DNA from: Ramlibacter sp.
GTDB lineage: Bacteria; Pseudomonadota; Gammaproteobacteria; Burkholderiales; Burkholderiaceae_C
Length of the DNA stretch: 35,723 bases
Assembly (NCBI RefSeq): GCF_029866045.1
Contig: NZ_JARXAB010000072.1
Coordinates: 1-35,723, forward strand
Reading direction: 5' to 3'
This document shows, in pieces, positions 15,488 to 25,432 of the stretch. Position 1 is the first letter of the stretch. Each line of letters starts with the position of its first letter. The notes beneath the pieces are model-generated. The model ran no database searches, was not told the origin of the DNA, and saw only the letters and a program-made list of their open reading frames with translations. The position numbers and the translations under genes are program-made.

Positions 15488-16561
15488 ATGGCAAACAAGA
15501 AAACGACTTCCCCCTCCTCCTCCACCGCTCGCGTCGCCGTCATCGGCGCCGGCATTGCAGGCCTGGCCTGTGCGCGCACACTGGCCCAGGCCGGCTGCGA
15601 GGTCACCGTTTTCGAAAAGAGCCGCGGCTTCGGTGGGCGCATGGCATGCCGGCAGACACCGTTTGGCACCCACGACCATGGCGCGCAGTACTTCACCGTG
15701 CGCGACAAGCGTTTTGATGCAGCGCTGGGCACCACGCCCGGCCTGTGCACCCCCTGGAGCGCCAATGGCGTGCGGGTGCTCGATCCGCTCGGCCGAGTGG
15801 TCGAGGCGGCGCCGTCGCCGACCGAGTCCCGTTGGGTACCCGCACCCGGCATGAACGCGCTGGCAGCCGCCTGGGCCCAACCGCTGGAGATGAGTGGCCG
15901 GGTTCATCGCCAGGCGAAGGTGCTGCGGATTGAGCGCGACGCGCTGGACGCCCGGTGCTGGCAGCTGCAGGTCGAGCAGACGGAGGGCGCGGCCGACGAG
16001 GCGGCCGTCCACGCCGGCTTTGACCGGGTGATGCTGGCCATTCCCGCACCCCAGGTGACTGACCTGCTGCGCGCCAGCGGCATTGCCCCAAAGCTGCAGC
16101 AGGCAGTGGCCAAAGTGCGGATGGCCCCCTGCTGGACGCTGATGCTGGCCTTCCCGCAAGCGGGCAGCACCGCCCTGGGCCCCAGCTGGAACGCGGCGTC
16201 CAGCAGCCACCACCGCATTGCCTGGCTGGCGCGCGAGTCGTCCAAGCCCGGGCGTGGCCCGGTCGAGCGCTGGACAGTGCAAGCCAGCGCCGATTGGTCG
16301 CAAGAGCACCTGCAGGACGACCCGCAACGGGTCAGCGCCAAATTACTCAAGGGCTTCGCCGAGATCACCGGCATCCGCGCCGAGCCGGGCGCGACCCAGG
16401 TGCAACGCTGGCTCTACGCCAAGACGTTGACCCCGCTGGGCAAGAGCCACCTGTGGGACAAGTCCCTGGGCCTGGGCCTGGCCGGCGATTGGTGCCTGGG
16501 CCAACGGGTCGAGGACGGCTTTGTTTCCGGGCTGGAGCTGGCGCTGGACAGCCTGCGCTAA
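15488..16561 (+). CDS. FAD-dependent oxidoreductase, renalase/amine-oxidase-like
   Basis: This product of 357 residues has the dinucleotide-binding motif VAVIGAGIAGLACARTLAQAG near residues 15-35 and ends it with VTVFEKSRGFGGRMA, the usual FAD-binding extension. THDHGAQYFTVRD follows, as in renalase-like NAD(P)/FAD proteins. The C-terminus LGLAGDWCLGQRVEDGFVSGLELA closes the flavin site. Such proteins oxidise small amines or aberrant forms of NAD(P)H; the actual substrate is unknown. ATG 15488 has GGAG 6 bp upstream and is preferred to the ATG at 15458, which overlaps the LysR stop. It probably shares a transcript with the LysR gene. Confidence 0.87.
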   Translation: MANKKTTSPSSSTARVAVIGAGIAGLACARTLAQAGCEVTVFEKSRGFGGRMACRQTPFGTHDHGAQYFTVRDKRFDAALGTTPGLCTPWSANGVRVLDPLGRVVEAAPSPTESRWVPAPGMNALAAAWAQPLEMSGRVHRQAKVLRIERDALDARCWQLQVEQTEGAADEAAVHAGFDRVMLAIPAPQVTDLLRASGIAPKLQQAVAKVRMAPCWTLMLAFPQAGSTALGPSWNAASSSHHRIAWLARESSKPGRGPVERWTVQASADWSQEHLQDDPQRVSAKLLKGFAEITGIRAEPGATQVQRWLYAKTLTPLGKSHLWDKSLGLGLAGDWCLGQRVEDGFVSGLELALDSLR

Positions 16562-16669
16562 AGGAGCCTGGGCGCGTCGACTGCGGCGGGAGCGCGGTGC
16601 AGTGCAACGAATCGGATTGCAAACGGACAGTCCCCTGCAGCGACCCTCGCCGCGCGGACCCAGATCACG

Positions 16670-17572
16670 ATGACCACCGCCTACACCGGTCGCTTCGCGC
16701 CCTCGCCCACCGGCCCGCTGCACGCGGGTTCGCTGGTGGCGGCCCTGGCCAGCTGGCTGGACGCGCGCGCCCACGGCGGGCGCTGGCTGGTGCGCATCGA
16801 GGATGTGGACGGACCGCGCTGCGTGCCGGGTGCTGACCAAATCATCCTCGGGCAACTCGCCGACTGCGGCCTGCTGCCGGATGAACCGCCTCAGTGGCAA
16901 TCGCGGCGTGTAGCGCCCTACCAGTCTGCCCTCGACAGGCTCCTCGCATCCGGGCACGCCTATCCCTGCAGCTGCTCGCGCAAGGACATCGAGCAGGCAA
17001 TCACTGCCTCCGGAGCAAAGCGCCCCCGGCATGGCGAGCGGGTCTACCCCGGCACCTGCCGCCACGGGCTCTCCGGCACCGCGGCGCGGGCCTGGCGCTT
17101 CCTTGCGGAGGGCAGCAACACCGTCCACTGGGTGGATCGGTGCCTGGGTCCCCAGCAACAAGACGTGGCGCGTGAGGTCGGCGACTTCGTGCTGCGCCGC
17201 GCCGACGCGCAGTGGGCCTACCAGCTGGCGGTGGTGGTCGACGACGCCGACCAAGGCGTCACCGACATCGTGCGCGGCGAGGACCTCGCTGACAACACCG
17301 CGCGCCAAATCTTGCTGCAGCGGGCGCTGGGCCTGCCCACCCCGAACTACCTGCACACCCCTTTGGTGCTGGCTGGGGACGGACAAAAGCTCTCCAAACA
17401 AAACGGCGCCCAGGCCCTGAACACCCGCCATCCGCTGGCCTGCCTGCAGGCGGCAGGACAGGTCCTTGGCCTGCCCGCTGCACAACTGACGGCGCAGGAC
17501 CTGCGAGGCTGGCTGTCGCAGGCCGTGGAGGCCTGGCGCGGGCAGACCCAGGCCATGAGGCCTGGTGCTTGA
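16670..17572 (+). CDS. gluQ: Glutamyl-Q tRNA(Asp) synthetase
   Basis: The 300-residue protein matches the catalytic half of glutamyl-tRNA synthetase without an anticodon-binding domain. [20 protein letters not shown] holds the HIGH-like signature (LHAG), and [11 protein letters not shown] the KMSKS-like loop. A zinc knuckle is indicated by C100, C102 and C130 (YPCSCSRKD and YPGTCRHG). The enzyme attaches glutamate to queuosine at position 34 of tRNA(Asp). The start at ATG 16670 gives the family N-terminus directly. It is 108 bp after the FAD protein gene, and converges on the unknown gene at 17598. Confidence 0.95.
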   Translation: MTTAYTGRFAPSPTGPLHAGSLVAALASWLDARAHGGRWLVRIEDVDGPRCVPGADQIILGQLADCGLLPDEPPQWQSRRVAPYQSALDRLLASGHAYPCSCSRKDIEQAITASGAKRPRHGERVYPGTCRHGLSGTAARAWRFLAEGSNTVHWVDRCLGPQQQDVAREVGDFVLRRADAQWAYQLAVVVDDADQGVTDIVRGEDLADNTARQILLQRALGLPTPNYLHTPLVLAGDGQKLSKQNGAQALNTRHPLACLQAAGQVLGLPAAQLTAQDLRGWLSQAVEAWRGQTQAMRPGA

Positions 17573-17597
17573 CCCTGGCGAGGCAGCCGTCTGGGGT

Positions 17598-18950
17598 TCA
17601 GAACCAGGTGCCTTCCCGTTCAGAACTTTCCGCCCCCGCCGTGCTCCGCACTTCGAAGTCGGACTCGCGCAATTCGCTGATCGCGATCGCGAGTGAGGAG
17701 CTGGAGGGGGAAGCGGATGAGCGCCGACCGGGCGAGAGCGTTGGGGAGGCGATAGACGCCGAAGTCTCCTGGACCCTCTGCGCCTGCGGCACTGCCTGGG
17801 GGCCTGGCGATGGGCGCCAGTGCCGCAACGCCAAGTCCACCAGATTGAGCGCGCCATTGGCCAGGCCCGAGACACCGAGCGCGGCGCCGAAGTCGGGCAC
17901 GGTCACCAGCGCATTGGCGGTCAGGTTCAGAAGCGGCGTGTAGCCAAAGGCGCGGCCGCGAGCGGCCTCGTCCAAGCCGAGCCAGCGGGCCAAACGATCG
18001 AGTTGCCGCTGGCTGCGTTGCAGGCAGGACAGCGTGCGCGCGTCCACTACCGGCGCGAGGGCTTCGCAAGCGGCGGCTCCAGGCTCGTTCACAGGGCGTG
18101 CCAGGCGCGCGCCGGCCCAGGCCTGGCCCGCAGCCTCGCCCAGGGCGCCCGTGGTCACCCGTCCGAATTCAACTGCAGCGACTGCGGTGGCAACGGCCAG
18201 CCCCGCCTGCAGGTAATCCAGGGGTGCGCTTTCCCACGGCCTGAATTCGAGCGGCCGTTCCAGACCGTAGGCCTGCTGGAGCACGGGCACCTGCCCCATG
18301 ACCTGCCAGATCAGGGGCGCGTGCGCCAACACCTGGCCGATCAACAAGCCGCGCACGCCAGCGCTTTGCACCTGCGCCTCCTGGGCCGACCCCGGTTCGA
18401 GGGGCTGTCCATCAACCAGCAGCCGGGTCGGCAGGGCCAGCGCCGGCACCAAGCGACTGGCGAGCGCCTCGGACAAGAACATCGACAAGACCTGACCGCC
18501 CGCATTCGCCAGCATGTGATCGCCTAGGCTCGAGGTCTCGGGGTTGCCCAGCGACGTCCAGGCATTTCCCAGCATTCCGGCAATGAAAGCCAGCGTGCCC
18601 AGTGCCGAGAGGGCCCGTGCGCTTCGCGTCGACAAGGGGGGCCCGTCCACCATCTGCCGAACGCCTTCAGCGACAACTCCGGCACCGGCCCAGGCCGGCA
18701 CTGCGCCAGCACCCACCAAGGCCAGGCTGAGGGGCCGATGGGACGCGTGCGGCATGGCGCGTGCCAGGGCCATGTAGCCCGCCTTGCCGGCAAGACCGGT
18801 GCCGACCGAGACGCTGACCGCGCTCGCCAGGCGCGCACCGGCCTGGAGCGCGAGTGCCGCTGACGATGCAATCGAAGGGGAGGCTACGGGCGATGCGTCA
18901 CGCGCCGGGTGCGGTGCGTAAGGGCGTGTGGGGGTGATTGACGACAGCAT
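17598..18950 (-). CDS. Unrecognised Ala/Gly-rich protein, 450 residues
   Basis: I do not recognise a family. AGGAGG lies 4 bp before ATG 18950, an unusually good ribosome site, so the gene is very likely real; an earlier in-frame start is less supported. The N-terminal 35 residues are rich in Pro, Ser, Thr and Ala and lack a signal peptide. The middle (about 40-290) has many Ala/Gly/Leu/Val helices such as ALSALGTLAFIAGMLGNAW and LAVATAVAAVEFG, either weak membrane spans or a helical bundle. The last 55 residues are Ser-rich and polar. This layout is compatible with a secreted effector or a membrane-associated protein, but nothing proves either. It stands alone between two tRNA-modification genes. 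Confidence 0.75.
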   Translation of the reverse strand: MLSSITPTRPYAPHPARDASPVASPSIASSAALALQAGARLASAVSVSVGTGLAGKAGYMALARAMPHASHRPLSLALVGAGAVPAWAGAGVVAEGVRQMVDGPPLSTRSARALSALGTLAFIAGMLGNAWTSLGNPETSSLGDHMLANAGGQVLSMFLSEALASRLVPALALPTRLLVDGQPLEPGSAQEAQVQSAGVRGLLIGQVLAHAPLIWQVMGQVPVLQQAYGLERPLEFRPWESAPLDYLQAGLAVATAVAAVEFGRVTTGALGEAAGQAWAGARLARPVNEPGAAACEALAPVVDARTLSCLQRSQRQLDRLARWLGLDEAARGRAFGYTPLLNLTANALVTVPDFGAALGVSGLANGALNLVDLALRHWRPSPGPQAVPQAQRVQETSASIASPTLSPGRRSSASPSSSSLAIAISELRESDFEVRSTAGAESSEREGTWF

Positions 18951-19050
18951 GCTTCCTCCTGTTTGACAGTGTGAGAAAGCTCGCAGACGCAACGCGCGTG
19001 CCTGAACACGGACCAGCCGATACCGCCGACAGCCTCGCGGCCCGATCCGT

Positions 19051-19080
19051 CAGCCCTGCTCGCTGGAGCTTGCAGGGCTG
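19051..19080. promoter_or_regulatory. Perfect 9-bp inverted repeat in the 450-residue gene/trmB divergent region
   Basis: CAGCCCTGC (19051-19059) and GCAGGGCTG (19072-19080) are exact reverse complements separated by 12 bp. The element lies about 100 bp upstream of the leftward gene and 40 bp upstream of trmB. No T tract follows, and both flanking genes start here, so an operator or a structured leader is more likely than a terminator. Confidence 0.5.
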
Positions 19081-19119
19081 CAAGAACAAGGGCCTCGCGC
19101 GGGCCGCGACAATAGGGGG

Positions 19120-19857
19120 ATGAACCAGAGCCAGGACAAGACGCACGCGCCCGACGCGCCTGAGATCGGGCAGCCCCCCGGGGAAGTTCCCCATCCCCGG
19201 GTGATTCGCACCTTTGTGCGGCGCGCCGGCCGCACCACGCTGGGACAAGCACGCGCCTTCGAGACACTGGGCCCGCAGTTCCTGCTGCCCTTTCAAGAGA
19301 CAGCACCCGACCTGGCCGCCCTATTCGGGCGTGAAGCCCCCGTCATCTTGGAAATCGGCTTCGGCATGGGCGAGGCCACCGCCCATATCGCCGGCCTGAT
19401 GCCGGAGAAAAGCTTCCTGTGCTGCGAGGTGCACGAACCCGGCGTCGGCGCCCTCTTAAAACGCATCGGCGAAAACGCACTGGGCAACATCCGCATCCTG
19501 CAGCACGATGCGCTCGAAGTGGTCGACCAGATGCTGCCCCTGGGGTCGCTGGCCGGCATCCACATCTTCTTTCCCGACCCCTGGCACAAGCTGCGTCACA
19601 ACAAGCGCCGCTTGATCCAGCCGCCGGTGGTGGCCAAGTTAGCCGCCCGCCTCGCGCCGGGCGCTTATCTGCACTGCGCCACCGACTGGGAGCCCTATGC
19701 GCACCAAATGATGACGGTGCTCTCCGCGGAGCCGCTGCTGGCCAACACCGCAACTGACTTTGCGCCAAGGCCCGCCTACCGGCCCCTGACCAAGTTCGAA
19801 AACCGCGGCCTGCGCCTGGGCCACGGCGTGTGGGATCTGGTTTTCACCCGGCGCTGA
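19120..19857 (+). CDS. trmB: tRNA (guanine-N7-)-methyltransferase
   Basis: The 245-residue protein transfers a methyl group from S-adenosylmethionine to G46 of tRNAs. Its SAM motif is [15 protein letters not shown] (about 77-91). [14 protein letters not shown] follows, and then the TrmB signature [16 protein letters not shown] (about 150-165), which holds the catalytic Asp. [17 protein letters not shown] ends the chain as in the family. A polar N-terminus of about 25 residues precedes the core. GACAAT followed by AGGGGG touches the ATG, so the G-run may serve as ribosome site while GACAAT could be a -10 box. It converges on alaS. Confidence 0.96.
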   Translation: MNQSQDKTHAPDAPEIGQPPGEVPHPRVIRTFVRRAGRTTLGQARAFETLGPQFLLPFQETAPDLAALFGREAPVILEIGFGMGEATAHIAGLMPEKSFLCCEVHEPGVGALLKRIGENALGNIRILQHDALEVVDQMLPLGSLAGIHIFFPDPWHKLRHNKRRLIQPPVVAKLAARLAPGAYLHCATDWEPYAHQMMTVLSAEPLLANTATDFAPRPAYRPLTKFENRGLRLGHGVWDLVFTRR

Positions 19858-19863
19858 GGCCAG

Positions 19864-19877
19864 GCGGCACGTGCCGC
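19864..19877. terminator. 14-bp palindrome between convergent trmB and alaS
   Basis: GCGGCACGTGCCGC is a perfect palindrome lying in the 36-bp gap between the two opposing stop codons. It can form a 5-bp stem with a 4-base loop on either transcript. No T tract is present, so function as a terminator is only suggested by position. Confidence 0.35.
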
Positions 19878-19893
19878 GCCGCCCCGACGGGAA

Positions 19894-22530
19894 TCACACC
19901 CGCTCGGCCACCCAAGCCTGCACCGATTGGAGCGCTGCGGGCAAAGCGGCCGCGTCGGTGCCGCCGGCCATGGCCATGTCAGGCTTACCGCCGCCCTTGC
20001 CACCCACCTGCTGTGCGACGAAATTCACCAACTCGCCGGCCTTGACCTTGGCCATGGCGTCGGCAGTCACGCCCGCGGCGATTTGCACCTTGCCGCCGTC
20101 GACCGCAGCCAGCACGATGGCCGCGGACTTGAGCTTGTCTTTGAGCTTGTCCATCGTGTCGCGCAGCACCTTGGCATCGGCACCGGCCAGGACGGCCGCC
20201 AGGACCTTGAGGCCCTTGACGTCCACCGCTTGCGACACCAGCTCGTCGCCTTGGCTGGAAGCCAGCTTGCCCTTGAGGGCGGCCACTTCTTTTTCGAGGC
20301 TGCGCACCTGCTCGAGCACTTGGCCGATACGGGCTTGCAGCTCCTGGGTGGGCGCCTTGAGGGCGGCAGCCGCGGCCTGCACCGTCGACTCGACCTGCTG
20401 CAGGTAGGCCAGCGCATTGGCGCCGGTCACCGCCTCGATGCGGCGCACGCCGGCGGCCACGCCGGACTCGGCCACCACTTTGAACAAGCCAATGTCGCCG
20501 GTGCGCTGTACATGGGTGCCGCCGCACAGTTCGCGGCTGGTGCCGATGTCAAGCACGCGTACGGTCTCACCGTACTTCTCGCCGAACAGCATCATGGCGC
20601 CGGTGCCCTTGGCCGACTCGATGTCCATCACACGCGCCTGGGTGGCGGCGTTTGCCAGGATCTCGGTGTTGACCCGGCGCTCAATCTCCTGCACCTGCGT
20701 TTCGGTGACCGGGGCGTTGTGGGTGAAGTCGAAGCGGGTCTTGTCGGCGTCGACCAATGAACCCTTTTGCTGCACGTGGTCGCCCAGCACCTCATACAAG
20801 GCCTTGTGCATCAGGTGCGTCACGCTGTGATTGCGCATGGTGGCGTGGCGGCGCTCGCCGTCCACACGCGCCAGCAGGACGTCGCCCACTTTCAGGCTGC
20901 CTTGGGACATTTGGCCGTGGTGGCCGAAAACGTCGGACTTGATCTTCTGGGTGTCCTCCACGCCAAAGAGCGCACCCTCGGCACTGAGGCTGCCGCTGTC
21001 ACCCACCTGGCCGCCGCTCTCGGCGTAGAACGGGGTGGTGTCCAGCACCACCACGCCGGTCTCGCCCGCAGACAGCTGCGTGACCGAGGTGCCCTCACGG
21101 TACAAGGCAAGGACGCGGGCGTTTTCTTCCAGGCGCTCGAAACCGGTGAAGGGGTGGCCAGCGCCGGTGTACTCGAGCGCGCGGTCCATCTTGAACTTGC
21201 CGGCGGCGCGGCCTGCGGCCTTTTGCCGTTCCATGGCGGCATTGAAGCCGGCCTCGTCGACGCCGACGTTGCGCTCGCGGCAGACGTCAGCCGAGAGGTC
21301 GAGCGGAAAGCCGTAGGTGTCGTGCAGTTTGAAGGCGACTTCACCGGGCAGCAGCTTGGCGCCGTCCTGGAGGGCGGCGTCGAGGATCTCCATGCCGTTT
21401 TCGAGCGTCTCGTAAAAACGCTCCTCTTCGGCCTTGAGCACGTCGGTGATGCGCTTTTCGGCGGCGGCCAGGCGCGGGTAGGCCGCGCCCATGAGGGCCA
21501 CCAGGTCGGGGACCAGCTTATGGAAAAAGGGGCTCTTGCGTCCGAGCTTGTAGCCGTGGCGGATGGCGCGGCGCACGATGCGCCGCTGCACATAACCGCG
21601 GCCCTCGTTGCTGGGAATGACGCCGTCGCTCACGAGGAAGGCGGTGGCACGAATGTGGTCGGCGATGACGCGCAGCGAGGGGTTGGACAGGTCGCTGGTG
21701 CCGGTCTCGCGCGCGGCGGCGGCGATCAGCTGGTCGAACAGGTCGATCTCGTAGTTGCTGTGAACATGCTGCAAGATGGCCGCCAGCCGCTCCAGACCCA
21801 TGCCAGTGTCCACACAGGGCGCAGGCAGCGGACGGGTCGAGCCGTCGGGCTGCATGTCAAACTGCATGAACACGTTGTTCCAGATCTCAATGTAGCGGTC
21901 GCCGTCTTGCTCGGGGCTGCCGGGGGGGCCGCCAGCAACCTCTGGACCGTGGTCGAAGAAGATCTCCGAGCAGGGGCCGCAGGGGCCGGTGTCGGCCATC
22001 ATCCAGAAGTTGTCGGACTGGTACTTGGCGCCTTTGTTGTCGCCAATGCGCACCACGCGCTCGGGGGGCAGGCCGATCACCTTCGTCCAGATGTCGTAGG
22101 CCTCGTCGTCGTCGATGTAGACCGTGGCCCACAGGCGCTCGGCGGGCAGCTTGTAGACCTGCGTGAGCAGCTCCCAGGCCCAGGTCAGCGACTCCTTCTT
22201 GAAGTAATCGCCGAAGGACCAGTTGCCCAGCATCTCGAAAAAGGTATGGTGACGCGCGGTGTAGCCCACGTTCTCCAGGTCGTTGTGCTTGCCGCCGGCG
22301 CGCAGGCAGGCCTGGACCGAGGTGGCGCGCACATAGGGCCGGCGGTCGCTGCCCAGGAACACGTCCTTGAACTGCACCATGCCCGAGTTGGTGAACATCA
22401 GCGTCGGGTCGTTGCCCGGCACGAGCGGGCTGGACTCGACAATCGCATGGCCCTTGGCGGCAAAGAAGTCCAGGAAGGTCTTGCGGATGTCGGCGACGCT
22501 GAACGAGGGCATGTTGGCTGGGTGGCTCAT
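19894..22530 (-). CDS. alaS: Alanyl-tRNA synthetase
   Basis: The 878-residue enzyme begins its catalytic domain with [17 protein letters not shown] and [25 protein letters not shown], both diagnostic. A linker and the editing domain follow, with [11 protein letters not shown] and [20 protein letters not shown] holding the zinc ligands (His, His, Cys, His) that clear mischarged Ser or Gly. The C-Ala domain ends the chain ([20 protein letters not shown]). Length equals that of the Escherichia coli protein. The start is [10 protein letters not shown] (22530); the ATG six codons on (22512) is a close alternative, and neither has a strong ribosome site. The frame runs on upstream, but that part is unrelated. 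It is divergent from gabD. Confidence 0.97.
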   Translation of the reverse strand: MSHPANMPSFSVADIRKTFLDFFAAKGHAIVESSPLVPGNDPTLMFTNSGMVQFKDVFLGSDRRPYVRATSVQACLRAGGKHNDLENVGYTARHHTFFEMLGNWSFGDYFKKESLTWAWELLTQVYKLPAERLWATVYIDDDEAYDIWTKVIGLPPERVVRIGDNKGAKYQSDNFWMMADTGPCGPCSEIFFDHGPEVAGGPPGSPEQDGDRYIEIWNNVFMQFDMQPDGSTRPLPAPCVDTGMGLERLAAILQHVHSNYEIDLFDQLIAAAARETGTSDLSNPSLRVIADHIRATAFLVSDGVIPSNEGRGYVQRRIVRRAIRHGYKLGRKSPFFHKLVPDLVALMGAAYPRLAAAEKRITDVLKAEEERFYETLENGMEILDAALQDGAKLLPGEVAFKLHDTYGFPLDLSADVCRERNVGVDEAGFNAAMERQKAAGRAAGKFKMDRALEYTGAGHPFTGFERLEENARVLALYREGTSVTQLSAGETGVVVLDTTPFYAESGGQVGDSGSLSAEGALFGVEDTQKIKSDVFGHHGQMSQGSLKVGDVLLARVDGERRHATMRNHSVTHLMHKALYEVLGDHVQQKGSLVDADKTRFDFTHNAPVTETQVQEIERRVNTEILANAATQARVMDIESAKGTGAMMLFGEKYGETVRVLDIGTSRELCGGTHVQRTGDIGLFKVVAESGVAAGVRRIEAVTGANALAYLQQVESTVQAAAAALKAPTQELQARIGQVLEQVRSLEKEVAALKGKLASSQGDELVSQAVDVKGLKVLAAVLAGADAKVLRDTMDKLKDKLKSAAIVLAAVDGGKVQIAAGVTADAMAKVKAGELVNFVAQQVGGKGGGKPDMAMAGGTDAAALPAALQSVQAWVAERV

Positions 22531-22599
22531 GGTGTGCGGCAAAAAGGGCTGCTCCCCGAGGTGCCGGGGCCGCCTCCCGGGGCTCCGGGCAAGCCTCGA

Positions 22600-22605
22600 A
22601 TTATA
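22600..22605 (-). promoter_or_regulatory. Candidate -10 box for alaS
   Basis: On the minus strand the hexamer is TATAAT, a perfect -10 match in a GC-rich setting, about 70 bp upstream of the alaS start. No -35 match is seen 16-18 bp further upstream, so confidence is limited. Confidence 0.35.
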
Positions 22606-22779
22606 GGTTTGACCCCTGGTCCGCCCGGGTGGCAGGCCCATCTGCGGTCGGGCCGTCCGCTGGCAGCGCGTGGCGCCCGCGAGTGACAGGAGGGAGATGG
22701 TGAAATTGCTTAGCATCTCGGCCGGGCGACCGGCGCACAATGGGCGATTCGACCGGACCCGATGCTGCGGAGACACCCC

Positions 22780-24270
22780 ATGGACATGAAAACTTCCCCT
22801 TTGGCCCTGCTCAAGGACCCCAGCCTGCTCAAGACCGACGCGCTGATCAATGGCCAATGGGTTCCCGGTACGGCCCGCTTTGAGGTGCACGACCCGGCCA
22901 CCGGCGCCAAGCTGGCCGATGTGGCCAACCTGGGCCCCCAGGACGCCGAGACCGCGATTGCCGCCGCCAACGCCGCCTGGCCCGCCTGGCGCGAAAAGAC
23001 CGCCAAGGAGCGCTCCATCCTCCTGCGCAAGTGGTACGACCTACTCATGGCCCACCAGGACGACCTGGGCCGGATCATGACCGCCGAACAGGGCAAGCCC
23101 CTGCCCGAGGCCAAGGGCGAGGTGGCCTACGGCGCCAGCTTTGTCGAGTGGTTCGCTGAAGAAGCCAAGCGCATCAACGGCGAGACTCTGCCCCAGTTCG
23201 ACAACAACCGGCGCCTGCTGGTGCTGCGCCAGCCGATCGGGGTGTGCGCCGCCATCACTCCATGGAACTTCCCCCTGGCGATGATCACCCGCAAGGTGGC
23301 CCCTGCCCTGGCGGCTGGCTGCCCGGTGGTGATCAAGCCCGCCGAGCTGACCCCGCTCAGCGCCCTGGCCGTCGCTGAACTGGCGCTGCGCGCAGGCATT
23401 CCGGCCGGAGTCATCAACGTCATCACCGCCGACGCCCAGCAAAGCATTGCAGTAGGCAAGGTGCTGTGCGCCAGCGACGTGGTGCGCCACCTGTCCTTCA
23501 CCGGGTCCACCGAGGTGGGCCGCATCCTCATGGCCCAGTGCGCGCCCACGGTGAAAAAGCTCTCACTTGAGCTTGGCGGCAATGCGCCCTTCATCGTGTT
23601 CGACGACGCCGACATCGACAGCGCGGTCGAGGGTGCGTTTGCCAGCAAGTACCGCAACGCCGGCCAGACCTGCGTCTGCACCAACCGCTTCTATGTGCAA
23701 GAGGGCGTGTACGACGAGTTCGTGCGCAGGTTTGCCGCCCGGGTCCAGACCGCTAAGGTCGGCAACGGCTTTGAGGACGGCATCAACCAGGGCCCGCTCA
23801 TCGAGGAGGCCGCGCTCGAGAAGGTTCAGCGCCATATGGACGACGCCCTGGCCAAGGGCGCCCGGGTGGTGACCGGCGGCAAGCGCCTGGGCAGCCTGGG
23901 CTCGGGACAGTTCTTCGAGCCCACCGTGGTGGCCGACGCCACGGCCGATATGGCCTGCGCCCGCGAAGAGACCTTCGGCCCCTTCGCGCCGGTGTTCAAG
24001 TTCAAGACCGAGAAGGAAGCGGTGGACGCCGCCAATGCCACCGAGTTCGGTCTGGCCTGCTACTTCTACACCCGTGACGTAGGCCGCATCTTCCGGGTGA
24101 GCGAGGCGCTGGAGTACGGCATGGTCGGCATCAACGTGGGTATTCTGGCCACCGAGCACGTGCCCTTCGGCGGCGTCAAGCAGTCGGGCCTGGGCCGCGA
24201 GGGCTCGCATCACGGCATTGATGATTACGTCGAGATCAAGTACCTGTGCCTGGGCGACATCCTCAAGTGA
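22780..24270 (+). CDS. gabD: NADP-dependent succinate-semialdehyde dehydrogenase
   Basis: The 496-residue protein is an aldehyde dehydrogenase. [22 protein letters not shown], then [11 protein letters not shown] and [16 protein letters not shown] (E264 activates water) are followed by [15 protein letters not shown], with nucleophile C298. The C300 two residues on is typical of GabD, where a nearby cysteine pair can respond to redox state. [28 protein letters not shown] ends the chain as in GabD. It oxidises succinate semialdehyde to succinate in 4-aminobutyrate catabolism. ATG 22780 is preferred to 22762 because GGAG lies 7 bp upstream. No gabT is nearby. Confidence 0.92.
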   Translation: MDMKTSPLALLKDPSLLKTDALINGQWVPGTARFEVHDPATGAKLADVANLGPQDAETAIAAANAAWPAWREKTAKERSILLRKWYDLLMAHQDDLGRIMTAEQGKPLPEAKGEVAYGASFVEWFAEEAKRINGETLPQFDNNRRLLVLRQPIGVCAAITPWNFPLAMITRKVAPALAAGCPVVIKPAELTPLSALAVAELALRAGIPAGVINVITADAQQSIAVGKVLCASDVVRHLSFTGSTEVGRILMAQCAPTVKKLSLELGGNAPFIVFDDADIDSAVEGAFASKYRNAGQTCVCTNRFYVQEGVYDEFVRRFAARVQTAKVGNGFEDGINQGPLIEEAALEKVQRHMDDALAKGARVVTGGKRLGSLGSGQFFEPTVVADATADMACAREETFGPFAPVFKFKTEKEAVDAANATEFGLACYFYTRDVGRIFRVSEALEYGMVGINVGILATEHVPFGGVKQSGLGREGSHHGIDDYVEIKYLCLGDILK

Positions 24271-24326
24271 GTCCGAGCTGAGACCATTTCCCGCCTACAA
24301 AACGCACCCCAACCAGAAAGCGCCCG

Positions 24327-25244
24327 ATGAAAGCCCCCCACGTCCTGGCCACCATTGGCAACACGCCGCACATTCGCGTCAACCGCCTGTTCGGCGCCGG
24401 CCATGAGGTGTGGGTCAAGTCCGAGCGCAGCAACCCGGGCGGCTCCATCAAGGACCGCATCGCCCTCGCCATGGTCGAGGCCGCCGAAGCCGACGGTCGC
24501 CTCAAGCTGGGCGGCACCATCATCGAGCCGACCTCGGGTAACACGGGTGTGGGCCTGGCCATGGTGGCCGCGGTCAAGGGCTACAAGCTGGTGCTGGTGA
24601 TGCCAGACAGCATGTCCATCGAGCGGCGCCGCCTGATGCTGGCCTACGGCGCCAGCTTCGACCTCACTCCACGTGAAAAAGGCATGAAGGGCGCCATCGC
24701 CCGCGCCGAGGAACTGGCCGCCCAGACCCCGGGCGCCTGGATTCCGCAGCAGTTCGAGAACCCGGCCAATATCGAGGTGCATGTGCGCACCACCGCGCAG
24801 GAAATCCTGGCCGACTTCCCCGAGGGCCTCGATGCCATCATCACCGGCGTGGGCACCGGCGGGCACCTGAGCGGCGTGGCCGAGGTGCTGAAAAAGCTGT
24901 GGCCCCAGCTCAAGGTCTTCGCGGTCGAGCCCGAGGCCTCGCCAGTGATCTCCGGCGGGCAGCCCGCGCCTCACCCGATCCAGGGCATCGGCGCTGGCTT
25001 TGTGCCGAAGAACCTGCGCACCGAATTGCTCGACGGCGTGATCCAGGTCGGCGCGGAAGAAGCGCGCGAATACGGTCGCCGCAGCGCGCGCGAAGAAGGC
25101 CTGCTGGTGGGCATCTCCTCGGGCGCCACCCTGGCTGCCATCGCCAAGAAGCTGCCCGAACTGCCCGCTGGTAGCCGGGTGCTGGGCTTCAACTACGACA
25201 CCGGCGAACGCTACCTCTCGGTCGAAGGCTATCTGCCCGCCTGA
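24327..25244 (+). CDS. cysK: Cysteine synthase (O-acetylserine sulfhydrylase)
   Basis: The 305-residue protein is a PLP enzyme of the beta family. [11 protein letters not shown] holds the cofactor lysine K42, and [12 protein letters not shown] (about 67-78) binds the substrate carboxylate. [10 protein letters not shown] binds the PLP phosphate, and VGISSGA completes the site. [12 protein letters not shown] matches CysK rather than CysM, which usually differs here. It makes cysteine from O-acetylserine and sulfide in the cytosol. It starts 56 bp after gabD in the same direction, and a strong hairpin lies 66 bp after its stop. Confidence 0.9.
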   Translation: MKAPHVLATIGNTPHIRVNRLFGAGHEVWVKSERSNPGGSIKDRIALAMVEAAEADGRLKLGGTIIEPTSGNTGVGLAMVAAVKGYKLVLVMPDSMSIERRRLMLAYGASFDLTPREKGMKGAIARAEELAAQTPGAWIPQQFENPANIEVHVRTTAQEILADFPEGLDAIITGVGTGGHLSGVAEVLKKLWPQLKVFAVEPEASPVISGGQPAPHPIQGIGAGFVPKNLRTELLDGVIQVGAEEAREYGRRSAREEGLLVGISSGATLAAIAKKLPELPAGSRVLGFNYDTGERYLSVEGYLPA

Positions 25245-25310
25245 GGTAGCGCCCGGGGCCCCAGACGCTCCGCAGTCCGACGACGCGCACAGACAGTCAA
25301 CCCCGGAGTC

Positions 25311-25345
25311 AACCCCGGCCATGGGCACTGCCCGTGCCGGGGTTT
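25311..25345 (+). terminator. Terminator-like hairpin downstream of cysK
   Basis: AACCCCGGC-CATGGGC pairs with GCCCGTG-CCGGGGTT around a 3-base loop. This gives about 15 pairs with one bulged C and one G-T pair, followed by TTTCCT. A shorter copy of the left arm (GTCAACCCCGGA) lies directly upstream, at about 25296-25308. Position and stability fit an intrinsic terminator for gabD-cysK, although the T run is short. Confidence 0.65.
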
Positions 25346-25432
25346 CCTACACCCGAGGCAGCCCCAGGCCGACGCTGGCTCCGGGCGGCAGCAGGGAAAG
25401 TAGCGACCCATCCCTGACCGGAGCCTGCTGCC

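Noticed and set aside
16343..17875. 510-residue minus-strand frame across gluQ
   Set aside because: It overlaps gluQ and the ends of two further real genes. The translation is Arg/Pro/Ala-rich without domains.
20767..22686. 639-residue open frame opposite alaS
   Set aside because: It is antisense to the catalytic and editing domains of alaS, and is rich in His, Val, Gly and Leu as expected for a shadow.
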